This document shows, in pieces, positions 34,854 through 42,723 of a stretch of 64,000 nt of DNA. A program made the translations under genes and the position numbers. The DNA is from Neobacillus sp. WH10. GTDB lineage: Bacteria; Bacillota; Bacilli; Bacillales; Cytobacillaceae. The stretch lies in contig NZ_CP126110.1 of NCBI RefSeq assembly GCF_030123405.1, positions 744,001-808,000 on the forward strand, given 5' to 3'. The notes beneath the pieces are model-generated. The model worked only from the letters and a program-made list of their open reading frames with translations. It had not been told where the DNA came from and ran no database searches. Position 1 is the first letter of the stretch. Every line of letters starts with the position of its first letter.

Positions 34854-36165
34854 CTCGACTATTTCAATTCCTTTTACTGAATTAGACAAATTGTCATTGC
34901 AGGGAAAGCAGACTATTACGATAAGTATTGGGGTTATTCAGAAAAACGCTGTTCTTTCACACCATAATGACAATGATCGATGTATCTATATTTCTTCTGA
35001 TTTATTAGAAGCTATGTCACTTCCGGAATTTATTGAATATGAAATAAAAATCCAAGATGACATCTTGTTTATTGGGCCAATTTTGGGTATGTTGGTTCGC
35101 GGTAAAATCGCTGAAATGAATTTACCTAGAATTAAGATTTACAAGAATTATTTAATTGATTACCAACACGTCAATGGCCTTATTGTTCTCTTTACTTCCG
35201 ATGGAATAAATTATAAGAAAAAGTTGGTTAATGGTTATGCGTATAATCCAATCAATAAGGAGTGGGTAGAAGGGATATTCCCTTTTCCTTCAGCAGTTTT
35301 TCTCAGAAAATCCATTAAAGAATCGTCACGAAAAAAATTACAAAAATTAATTGGAAATAACTTTTTTAATTCACATATTTTTAATAAATGGGAAATGTGG
35401 GAATGGTTTTCTAAAAGTGAACAATTAAAGCAAAACCTGCCCGAAACCGTTTTGGCAGAAAATATGGAAGAAGTTAAAAAGTTAATGGCTGTTTATCAGA
35501 AAACTTTTATTAAGCCTAGGGCTGGTATGCAAGGGACAGGAATCTTTCAGCTTTCAATGGTTGGTAAGGAGTATACACTAAGCTATCGTGTTAAGGACAA
35601 AAATTTTAAGACAATATTGGATAACTGGGAAGCGGTTCAACTATATTTGCAATCAGAATTAAACTTACAGAATTATATTGTTCAACAGAAAATCCCTTTA
35701 CTCCGAAATAATAACCGCGTTATGGATAATCGGGTCATTGTTGTAAAAGATCAAAATGGAGCGTGGTCTGTTTCAGGTATGGTAACAAAGTTTGGGGATA
35801 TAGATAGTATAGTCAGCAATATATCAAGCGGCGGTTCAGCCGAAAAAGGCTGGCAGGCTCTCGTGGAAATGTATCAGGGTGATTCTAAGCAGGCCTTTAA
35901 AAAATATATGGAAATAGAGAAGTTAGCCATTACATGTTGTGAGGTATTGGAAAGTAAAGGGCTGCACCTAGGCTATATCGGTATAGACATTGGGATTGAT
36001 GAAAACCATCATCTTTGGGTGATTGAAATTAACAATCGTAACCCGGATATGACGATAGCCTTGGACGCTAATGATTTTCAGCTATACTATAAAACTAAAT
36101 CAGCTCCATTCCATTATGCTAAATGGTTAGCTGGCTTTGGGGGTGAAAAAAGGGATGCTTTATGA
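34819..36165 (+). CDS. YheC/YheD-type ATP-grasp protein
   Basis: A 448-residue protein of the spore-associated ATP-grasp family. The N-terminal domain has the IGPILGMLVRGK motif seen in full-length members. A linker with FNSHIFNKWEMWEWFSKSEQLKQNLPET follows. The ATP-grasp domain reads FIKPRAGMQGTGIFQL, YIVQQKIPLLRNNNR and GIDIGIDENHHLWVIEINNRNP, so the ligand residues are intact. The start is ATG 34819 behind GGGAGGGG, inside the end of the previous gene; its own end overlaps the next gene. The tight overlaps mean one operon. The acid and amine that it joins are unknown. Confidence 0.86.
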   Translation: MKFFIQTIPSTSSTISIPFTELDKLSLQGKQTITISIGVIQKNAVLSHHNDNDRCIYISSDLLEAMSLPEFIEYEIKIQDDILFIGPILGMLVRGKIAEMNLPRIKIYKNYLIDYQHVNGLIVLFTSDGINYKKKLVNGYAYNPINKEWVEGIFPFPSAVFLRKSIKESSRKKLQKLIGNNFFNSHIFNKWEMWEWFSKSEQLKQNLPETVLAENMEEVKKLMAVYQKTFIKPRAGMQGTGIFQLSMVGKEYTLSYRVKDKNFKTILDNWEAVQLYLQSELNLQNYIVQQKIPLLRNNNRVMDNRVIVVKDQNGAWSVSGMVTKFGDIDSIVSNISSGGSAEKGWQALVEMYQGDSKQAFKKYMEIEKLAITCCEVLESKGLHLGYIGIDIGIDENHHLWVIEINNRNPDMTIALDANDFQLYYKTKSAPFHYAKWLAGFGGEKRDAL

Positions 36166-37462
36166 AGTAAATGCTGAAGCTTTATCCAGCAATTCACTAT
36201 TCTTACCTGAGTCAACTGCCAAATCTTTTGGAATTGAAAACAAGCAAACTGTTACATTATCTTTTGGAAAGAGAAAAATACCTGTAACGGTAAACAAAGT
36301 ACATTCAACTAACGATAGCAGGATTTTCGTTAGTAAGAATGTAAGATCTGAGCTCTTAATTGATACCAATGTAAAATACGAAATGGCTTATTCAAACAAT
36401 GAATTAATACTTGGACCGATCATTGGATTGTTATTGGGGAAATCTGACGTCAGATTGCAAAAATATTTGCAGAATTATTTAATTTATACGATGTTATACG
36501 AACAAATAAATGGAGTTTTATTTGTTTTTTGCGAACAACAAATCGATTTTGCCAACGAAAAAATTACCGGTTATGTGTTTGATCCTTCTACACCTGATAA
36601 CTGGAGAAAAGCAGAATTGCCTTTTCCTAGGGCAGTTTTTAGAAGGGTTGAACTATCGAAAAAAACGCTAACCGGCCTTCAGGAAAAAATAGGGGCAGGC
36701 TTTTTTAACGCTCAATATTTTGATAAATGGCAGTTTTGGAATTGGATGTCGCCTTATGAGGAACTAGGGAAGCATCTTGCTGAAACGACAAATAAAGTGA
36801 CATTAACCAACGTTAATACATTCATTGAAAAATATAACGGTGTCTATTTAAAACCTAAAAACGGCTCAAGGGGCCAAGGGATCTATTATATATCAAAGAA
36901 GGAAAATCAATATCTCATTCTGGAAAATTATCAAGACAATATTCAACAATTATCAAGTGAACAAATGACTAAATTTCTTTCAAAGCACTCGTTTTTTTTG
37001 TTGCAGCAGCCGATCCATCTTCATACCTTTGAGGATCGAAAAGTTGATTATAGGGTCATCTTACAAAAAGATGGAACAGGTCATTGGCAATGTACAGGAA
37101 TTATCGCGAGATTTGGAAATACTAATGCCATTTCTTCCAATTTTAAAGCAAATGGCTTTGCTATGGAGGGAACGTTGGCATTAATGACCCAATTTGGCTA
37201 TGACGAATTAACAGCGTTTAAGAAAAATCAAGAAATTATCTCCATTTGTACAAAAATGGCTTGTACGATAGACGATATTGCAGGTGCTTACGCTGATTTA
37301 GGGATAGATATTGGTATTGATAAAGATGGTAAGGTTTGGGTCATTGAAATGAATAAGAGGCCGGATCACGACTTTCCGTTATTTATAAATGATCGTAAAA
37401 TGTATTATTCCGTTAAATCGAATCCGGTTTTGTATGCAAAGTATATTGCGATGGGCAATTAA
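36155..37462 (+). CDS. YheC/YheD-type ATP-grasp protein
   Basis: A 435-residue full-length family member. The N-terminal domain has LILGPIIGLLLGKSD, then FFNAQYFDKWQFWNWMSPYEELGKHLAET, then an ATP-grasp domain with YLKPKNGSRGQGIYYI, DRKVDYRVILQKDG and GIDIGIDKDGKVWVIEMNKRP. The ligand triad is intact. I prefer ATG 36155 with GGGTGA at 36141-36146; GTG 36143 is possible. It overlaps the preceding gene by 11 bases and closes the four-gene ATP-grasp operon at a shared terminator with the sulfotransferase gene on the other strand. Confidence 0.86.
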   Translation: MLYEVNAEALSSNSLFLPESTAKSFGIENKQTVTLSFGKRKIPVTVNKVHSTNDSRIFVSKNVRSELLIDTNVKYEMAYSNNELILGPIIGLLLGKSDVRLQKYLQNYLIYTMLYEQINGVLFVFCEQQIDFANEKITGYVFDPSTPDNWRKAELPFPRAVFRRVELSKKTLTGLQEKIGAGFFNAQYFDKWQFWNWMSPYEELGKHLAETTNKVTLTNVNTFIEKYNGVYLKPKNGSRGQGIYYISKKENQYLILENYQDNIQQLSSEQMTKFLSKHSFFLLQQPIHLHTFEDRKVDYRVILQKDGTGHWQCTGIIARFGNTNAISSNFKANGFAMEGTLALMTQFGYDELTAFKKNQEIISICTKMACTIDDIAGAYADLGIDIGIDKDGKVWVIEMNKRPDHDFPLFINDRKMYYSVKSNPVLYAKYIAMGN

Positions 37463-37506
37463 GGTGTTTTCTGCTTACTGATTACAAAAAAATTAATTGA
37501 AATAAC

Positions 37507-37540
37507 AAATGACTCCAGAGTAATACCGGAGTCATTTTAA
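37507..37540. terminator. Bidirectional terminator between ATP-grasp operon and sulfotransferase
   Basis: AAATGACTCC and GGAGTCATTT form a 10-base stem with T-rich sequence on the plus strand and A-rich sequence before it, so it could serve both convergent genes. Confidence 0.8.
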
Positions 37541-37558
37541 TATATAACGAAAGGAGAT

Positions 37559-38392
37559 CTAACTGATAGATTCTTCATCCATTTGATAAAGCTTTAATGC
37601 ATTGGGGGCATGAATAGTAATTAAATTTTTTATATCATCAGCTAAGGCAAAATTATAGTTTTTACTTTGATTTCGATTTGATAATTCAACTTTATTCTTA
37701 TATGTTAGACCAGTAAGTTCTTCAAAAACTTGTGGATTTTTAATGATGTCTTCATATTTCAAAAGATGAATCTCATTACTAAATGATAAGTAGCGCTGAC
37801 AAAATAAATCGTAAATTTTAACAAAAGTGAGAAGTGATTTATCACTTGAGCAGGTTATTTCCCGAAGTTCTTTCCAAAATGGCTCTGCATACGGCATCCG
37901 GCCATTACTAATATAAAGATTTAATGACTTCCAAGACAAGATTGTTGGAACGGGGTGTCTTACAATCGCAATGATAGAAAATACATCGGTTTCTAATAAT
38001 TGGGGGAGGATACCCGTATAATGTTCATTGTGCTTCATACCTAACAAAAAGTTTTCATTTTCTATTTCAAAGGTAAACGCTCCATGTTTTCGGACGCTGA
38101 CCCGCCGCCCATATCTTCTTTTAGAATAATAGTTTGTAAGCGGGGTGCCATCTTCGTTGCGGGTATCCATAATTGGTTTATTTTCTATAATTCTTCGACG
38201 GATATTTTTATAATCATTCATTACACATTCTGTCACCCTATTAACATCTTTGATGTTTTTAAACCACTTTGATTGCCATCGCGGCTCACTTAAGCAAACT
38301 GCATTTTTCAAACTATCTAATAAGGCCGCAGATAATGTAGTACCTCCTCTTGGAATTCCCGTCATAATTACATCTTTTTTGAAATCAGTCAT
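37559..38392 (-). CDS. PAPS-dependent sulfotransferase family protein
   Basis: A 277-residue sulfotransferase. The 5'-phosphosulfate loop MTGIPRGGTTLSAALL lies at the N-terminus (residues about 10-25). The 3'-phosphate site is IIAIVRHPVPTILSWKSL near residue 145, and LLKYEDIIKNPQVFEELTGL is the usual C-terminal block. It would transfer sulfate from PAPS to a hydroxyl or amine of a carbohydrate or other acceptor. It has no signal or membrane segment. The start is behind AGGAGG-like sequence. PAPS supply is encoded 4 kb away (cysC, sat), and a possible PAP phosphatase lies just upstream on the same strand. Confidence 0.85.
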   Translation of the reverse strand: MTDFKKDVIMTGIPRGGTTLSAALLDSLKNAVCLSEPRWQSKWFKNIKDVNRVTECVMNDYKNIRRRIIENKPIMDTRNEDGTPLTNYYSKRRYGRRVSVRKHGAFTFEIENENFLLGMKHNEHYTGILPQLLETDVFSIIAIVRHPVPTILSWKSLNLYISNGRMPYAEPFWKELREITCSSDKSLLTFVKIYDLFCQRYLSFSNEIHLLKYEDIIKNPQVFEELTGLTYKNKVELSNRNQSKNYNFALADDIKNLITIHAPNALKLYQMDEESIS

Positions 38393-38410
38393 TTTTTTGT
38401 GCCTCCTTGT

Positions 38411-38527
38411 TGGTATGACAGTAGAAAGGTGAATAATAACAAGTTAAACGCTAGTGGTGATTTCATACTTCTATTTACAGTTTATGTAGATGTACGTTAA
38501 GTCGGACTAGTTATCTTGCTCAAAAAT
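38411..38527. repeat. Duplicated upstream segment, copy A
   Basis: This 117-base stretch is clearly similar to 41711-41828: both contain GTAGAAAGGTG and ATGTACGTTAAG followed by GGACTAGTTAT. Each lies just before the start of a minus-strand gene (sulfotransferase here, TauE-like exporter there). Copy B leads to cysC-sat; copy A is followed by a fragment of the end of sat. Confidence 0.8.
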
Positions 38528-38549
38528 AGCCTTCCAAGCCTTTACTCCC

Positions 38550-38632
38550 TCCGTAATGGGATATCTCTCCTCCAGAGTTTATGTCGCCCTGAAGTAATCG
38601 AAATCTTAATCAAAGGATTGAAAAAATTCATA
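38550..38632 (+). pseudogene. Remnant of the 3' end of a sulfate adenylyltransferase gene (sat)
   Basis: CTCCGTAATGGGAT ... CGCCCTGAAGTAATCGAAAT ... encodes LRNGI and RPEVIEILIKGLKKF. The intact Sat at 42724 ends LRNGITPPPEFSRPEVIEILINGLKN. One or more small indels break the frame in the middle. No other part of sat is present, so a second cysC-sat copy seems to have been deleted from the repeat at 38527 to near the end of sat. Confidence 0.8.
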
Positions 38633-38635
38633 AAA

Positions 38636-38668
38636 GAAAAGAGCTGTCTTAGAGGTAACAGCTCTTTT
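38636..38668. terminator. Terminator hairpin after the sat remnant
   Basis: AAAGAGCTGT and ACAGCTCTTT pair and are followed by TT. It probably ended the lost sat copy and now also closes the PHP phosphatase gene on the other strand. Confidence 0.85.
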
Positions 38669-38671
38669 TCA

Positions 38672-39466
38672 TTAGAGTTCGAATCCAAATTCCCCAATCG
38701 TATGATCTTCATTATGAAAGTCTGAGCCGCCTGTCATTAGGATGTTATACTTTTTTGCTAGATTTTTATATCGGATGATGTCTTCTTTGCGATGTTTACG
38801 ATGCCAAACTTCAATTCCATCAAATGAAAGCTGCATTAATTCCTCTACTAATGAATCATCTTGAATAAGTAAAGGATGTGCTAAAACAGCTATCCCACCA
38901 GCGTTATGGATCAAGGTTAATCCCTCATTTGGAGAGAGAACCATCTTATCCACTGCACATGGTTTTCCATCTCCTAAATAAAGATCAAATACTTCTTGAG
39001 TATTTTTAGCATATCCTTTATCAACCACTGCTTTTGCAATGTGAGGGCGGGCAATTACGTCGCCCTTACTGTATTTTTGAACATCATCTAATGTAATTGC
39101 CATCCCCAATTCGCAAAACTTATTTACAATCAATTGAGAGCGATTAAAACGATGCTCCCTCATTTTTTGTAAAACATTGGATAACTCATTTGATTCATGA
39201 ATATAATAACCTAAAATATCAATGTTTTTTCCGTTAAACTTCGTGCTTAATTCAATACCTTGGATAACTGTTACATTCAATGTTCTTGCCATTTGTAATG
39301 CCTCTTGAATTCCATCTGTTGTATCATGATCTGTTATGGCAATAGTAACTAATCCTTTTTGCGCTGCCATTTTTACAACTTCACTCGGGGAAAAGCTGCC
39401 ATCTGAAGCGGTTGTGTGCAAATGCAAATCAAAATAACCATTCTCTAGGATTTTCTTAATCTCCAA
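38672..39466 (-). CDS. PHP-domain phosphoesterase, probable 3',5'-nucleoside bisphosphate (PAP) phosphatase
   Basis: A 264-residue PHP protein of the YciV/TrpH type. The metal-binding motifs are complete: DLHLHTTASDG, ITDHDTTDG, GIELS, ARPHIA, VLAHPLL and GGSDFHNED. Characterised relatives remove the 3' phosphate from nucleoside 3',5'-bisphosphates, including PAP (also called pAp), and trim RNA ends. PAP is the by-product of every sulfotransferase reaction and inhibits them. Its place between two sulfotransferase genes therefore suggests it recycles PAP to AMP for this cluster. The function is inferred from family and context. Confidence 0.85.
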   Translation of the reverse strand: MEIKKILENGYFDLHLHTTASDGSFSPSEVVKMAAQKGLVTIAITDHDTTDGIQEALQMARTLNVTVIQGIELSTKFNGKNIDILGYYIHESNELSNVLQKMREHRFNRSQLIVNKFCELGMAITLDDVQKYSKGDVIARPHIAKAVVDKGYAKNTQEVFDLYLGDGKPCAVDKMVLSPNEGLTLIHNAGGIAVLAHPLLIQDDSLVEELMQLSFDGIEVWHRKHRKEDIIRYKNLAKKYNILMTGGSDFHNEDHTIGEFGFEL

Positions 39467-39667
39467 TCAAATTCTCTCCTTTTTTATTATTATATGAAGC
39501 ATTCTCTCATCGGAATAGGTCAATTATAAAGGATAATATACCTCAGTTTTGGCAATATATCGTCCATTTCTATTTTAACTCCGCAAATACTCAACCTTAA
39601 ATAAATTGCATTTCATATACTATTTTGATCCTATCTAAGAATGGAGAATGATTAAGGAGGATAACAA

Positions 39668-40423
39668 TTGGAGAAAAATAAACAGCAATTCCCAGATTCT
39701 CATAAAAACATGCCTGATTTCGTAATTATTGGTGCGATGAAATGTGGAACGACTACACTTTATGTTAAACATCCGTCAATTGTAAGAGCGAAAACGAAAG
39801 AGCTTCATTTTTTCGATGTAGAGAAGGAATTTAGAAAAGGTTTAGATTGGTACAAAAGCCAGTTCCCTTTACTTCATAGTAAACTATAAAATAAACAAGA
39901 TTTAATAACAGGTGAAGCATCACCAAGATACCTCTTCATACCAGAAGTTCCTGAAAGGGTATTTAATGCCATGCCGGATGTAAAGCTAATTGTATTGTTA
40001 AGAAGTCCCGTTGATAGAGCATACTCTCACTATCACCATTTAAAAAGGAGGGGTGTGGAAAAATTAACTTTTGAGGAAGCTATTAATCAGGAGGGAGACG
40101 GAATTTTCCGAAAATATAATAATAGAACCTATTTAGCAAGAGGAAAATATGTAGAACAATTGAAAAGATGGATGAACTTTTTTCCAAAAGAACAGATTTT
40201 GATTATAAACAGTGAAAATTACTACCATGATCCAATAAAAGGTTTAAATCAAGTTTGTCAATTTTTAGACATATCTGAATGGAATTATAAGTACACGAAG
40301 AACGGTAGTTATCGATACCCTAAAATGGAGAAGCATATGAGGGAAAGATTAATTCAATACTTTAAACCGTATAATGAGGAATTGGAGGATTATTTGGGGG
40401 TTAAGTTTAATTGGGATCGCTAA
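39668..40423 (+). pseudogene. Heparan-sulfate-type sulfotransferase gene with an in-frame stop
   Basis: The frame starts at TTG 39668 behind AAGGAGG and reads PDFVIIGAMKCGTTTLY, a sulfotransferase phosphosulfate loop. TAA at 39887-39889 stops it after 73 codons. The same frame then continues without a shift: LITGEASPRYLF, LIVLLRSPVDRAYSHYHH (3'-phosphate site), and on to 40423. A few residues also seem missing after TTTLY, compared with the usual LYxYLxxHP. A single base change would reopen the gene, so the loss is recent, or the base call is wrong. The substrate would be a polysaccharide. Confidence 0.82.
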
Positions 40424-40497
40424 TGAAAAGAATGTTACCGTGCTTCTGTAAAGAAGGCGGTTTTTCTTAAATTGAGGAGGGAAGAACTAGGAATATA

Positions 40498-40522
40498 AAA
40501 AGAGGCGTTTCAGCCTCTTTGT
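40498..40522. terminator. Terminator hairpin
   Basis: AAAGAGGC, GTTTCA loop, GCCTCTTT. It follows the broken sulfotransferase gene by about 75 bases. Confidence 0.75.
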
Positions 40523-40641
40523 GTAAATTTGTTGGAAGCTTTCAATGATGAAGATCTTTTGGCAGTGGGGCTAAAAAGACCGCAACAATGTTCCTCCACA
40601 TAATAAACTTATTGAATAAAATCTTTTACTATTTTCCTGTT

Positions 40642-40900
40642 TCATTCTCTTTCTGTTTGAAGTTTTTGGAATTTGTATCCCAATAAATCAATTTCTTTTT
40701 TTAAGTACTTTTGAACATTTTCTTTTTGTTTATCATTATATTGTGTACTATAATGTTTTTTTGTTTTTCCTAAAATTATCTTTTGCCTTTGGCAGCCAAC
40801 CATCCCAAGGAAGACCAATCTCTGGCGATATAGGAGTGATAATGTCATTTTCACCACAATATCTTGACAATGAAATTTCGATGCTTGTTCCAGCCCTTTT
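40642..40900 (-). pseudogene. Frameshifted 3' remnant of a sulfotransferase-like gene
   Basis: On the minus strand one frame reads SLSRYCGENDIITPISPEIG, then LPWDGWLPKAKDNFRKNKK. A second frame takes over with YNDKQKENVQKYLKKEIDLLGYKF and ends at 40642. Amphipathic endings of this kind (ENVxxYLKxEIxLxGY) close many bacterial sulfotransferases. No catalytic loop remains; the TauE-like gene begins 4 bases upstream of the fragment. The assignment is tentative. Together with the terminator it makes up the 480-base gap from 40424. Confidence 0.45.
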
Positions 40901-40903
40901 CAA

Positions 40904-41671
40904 CTATAGTAGTATTTTTATGCCGCTAATAAATAAGATCACTGCCAAAATGAATCTAAGCGGTTTTGCAGGTACTTTTGTGGAAAGATTACTACCTAAT
41001 ATAACTCCGGGTATTGACCCTATTAATAGATTAAATGCCAAGAGATAATCGACATTACCAAGACCTGCATGCAGGATCCCAGCCACAGTAACTAAACCAA
41101 AGGCATGAGCAATATCTGTGCCAACAACACTCGATGTTTTTATTCGATAAATGTACAACAATGCAAGTGCAAATAAGGAGCCTGACCCAATCGATGTGAG
41201 ACCTACAACAAATCCTAAAAAGAAACCAATCAGAATGGTTAGCCCTTTTTTCCCTTTTATAGCGTCGGTCTCCCCAAGTTTAGTTTCAAAGCGATTACTA
41301 AAAAAGTTTTGAAAAATCATTGCGGCGGCGACGAAAATGAGAACATACCCAATGGAATGCTTAATAATCAGTTCTAGGTTTTGAAAATAAAAGTCAAAGA
41401 CCCTCGGTAAAACGATTGCGATTACCGCACCTGGAATACTTCCGAAAGAAAAATACAAAACTAACCGGCCATTAATTGTTTTCTTTCTCCAATGCTGGAT
41501 TGTTCCAAACAATTTTGTTATAGAATTATAAAATAGGTCGGTTCCAACAGCTACGATTGGGTTTATTCCTATTAGCATTAAAATCGGAGTTAAAAGTGCT
41601 GCACCTCCTACTCCAGTCAAACCAACAAGAAACCCAACAAACATCCCCATAATAATAATTCCTATTTCCAT
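40904..41671 (-). CDS. TauE/SafE-family anion permease (sulfite/sulfate-type exporter)
   Basis: A 255-residue protein with about eight membrane segments and the duplicated family motif: MFVGFLVGLTGVGGAALLTPIL near the start and GFFLGFVVGLTSIGSGSL in the middle. PAVxxGTDLxxN-like blocks (VAVGTDLFYNSITK; SVVGTDIAHAF) complete the pattern. TauE/SafE proteins export sulfite, sulfoacetate or related anions, and some import sulfate. Beside cysC-sat it may supply sulfate for PAPS or remove sulfite. The start is ATG 41671 behind GGGGAG; GTG 41677 is too close to that site. Confidence 0.87.
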   Translation of the reverse strand: MEIGIIIMGMFVGFLVGLTGVGGAALLTPILMLIGINPIVAVGTDLFYNSITKLFGTIQHWRKKTINGRLVLYFSFGSIPGAVIAIVLPRVFDFYFQNLELIIKHSIGYVLIFVAAAMIFQNFFSNRFETKLGETDAIKGKKGLTILIGFFLGFVVGLTSIGSGSLFALALLYIYRIKTSSVVGTDIAHAFGLVTVAGILHAGLGNVDYLLAFNLLIGSIPGVILGSNLSTKVPAKPLRFILAVILFISGIKILL

Positions 41672-41710
41672 TTTCACTCCCCTATCAATCTTTATTGGAT
41701 TAAATCTACT

Positions 41711-41828
41711 ACCAAACTGTAGAAAGGTGTTTAAAACAAGTCATATGGTAGTGATGATTTCTTATTTCTTATTACAGAATATGTAAATGTACGTTAAGAT
41801 GGACTAGTTATTTTGCTGAAAAAGTAAT
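41711..41828. repeat. Duplicated upstream segment, copy B
   Basis: Similar over its whole length to 38411-38527. It lies between the divergent TauE-like exporter and cysC. The 250 bases from here to cysC are AT-rich and hold no gene, apart from a short inverted repeat at 42044. Confidence 0.8.
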
Positions 41829-42043
41829 ATAAAGAATTAAATATAGTAAAAATAATTTAAATGTACTGACCCTTAACAGATAAGTATTACCAGTATCTCG
41901 TTAGCTGGCAATTAAATTTATATTAACTTATTTAATTTTCCTGGTCTTTTGCTTGTTTTATATACATGCCGTTTCCATTGTTTCAATCTATTCATACACT
42001 GAATTGTTAACAAACTTGGTTCCTTAAAGCTATAAAATGCGGT

Positions 42044-42064
42044 TTTTTACCGAATAGGTAAAAA
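42044..42064. promoter_or_regulatory. Inverted repeat TTTTTACC-N5-GGTAAAAA before cysC
   Basis: A perfect 8-base dyad that ends 23 bases before the cysC start codon. The position suits an operator or a small leader hairpin for cysC-sat; no known box is recognised. Confidence 0.4.
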
Positions 42065-42087
42065 CAATTAGAAAGGGGAGTAGCATT

Positions 42088-42717
42088 TTGAATAATAATG
42101 GTGAGCCAAAGAATAATGTTTTCTGGCATCAATCAGCAATCAAAAAAGAAGATCGAGAAAAACAACACGGTCATAAAAGTATAATGATTTGGTTTACGGG
42201 ATTATCAGGATCAGGAAAGTCAACCATTGCCAATGCTCTTCAGCATAAATTATTCCAAAAAAACATTAATGTTTATTTATTGGATGGAGATAATCTCCGT
42301 TATGGCATAAATAAGAATCTCTCATTTACTGCTGAGGATAGGCAAGAAAACATAAGAAGAACAGCTGAAATAAGCAAACTGTTTGTAGATGCTGGAATCG
42401 TTGTAATTGCTGCACTCATTTCTCCATTTGAAAAAGAGAGGTTAAATGCAAGAGCACTTTTTAAACAAGGTGAATTTATTGAAGTATACATCAAATGTTC
42501 CCTTGAGGAGTGTGAAAACAGAGACCCGAAAGGACTTTATAAAAAGGCTAGAAAAGGAGAATTAACCCAATTTACTGGAATTGATCAGCCTTATGAAGAA
42601 CCAAGAAATCCAGAAATCGTTATTGATACAAATAAATTATCAATTGATGTATCAGTTGAAATTCTCATTTCATACCTCTTCGATAAAGCTAGTCTTGTAT
42701 TAAATACAAAGGAGTGA
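42088..42717 (+). CDS. cysC: Adenylylsulfate (APS) kinase
   Basis: A 209-residue P-loop kinase that phosphorylates APS to PAPS, the sulfate donor. Walker A is GLSGSGKST (residues 38-46), followed by DGDNLRYGINKNLSFTAEDRQENIRR and the lid block DPKGLYKKARKGELTQFTGIDQPYEEP, all standard for CysC. The start is TTG 42088 behind AAGGGGAG. It is coupled to sat, which starts 6 bases after its stop. No PAPS reductase or sulfite reductase follows, but sulfotransferases lie nearby, so the PAPS is more likely used for sulfation than for cysteine synthesis. Confidence 0.94.
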   Translation: MNNNGEPKNNVFWHQSAIKKEDREKQHGHKSIMIWFTGLSGSGKSTIANALQHKLFQKNINVYLLDGDNLRYGINKNLSFTAEDRQENIRRTAEISKLFVDAGIVVIAALISPFEKERLNARALFKQGEFIEVYIKCSLEECENRDPKGLYKKARKGELTQFTGIDQPYEEPRNPEIVIDTNKLSIDVSVEILISYLFDKASLVLNTKE

Positions 42718-42723
42718 TTGATT

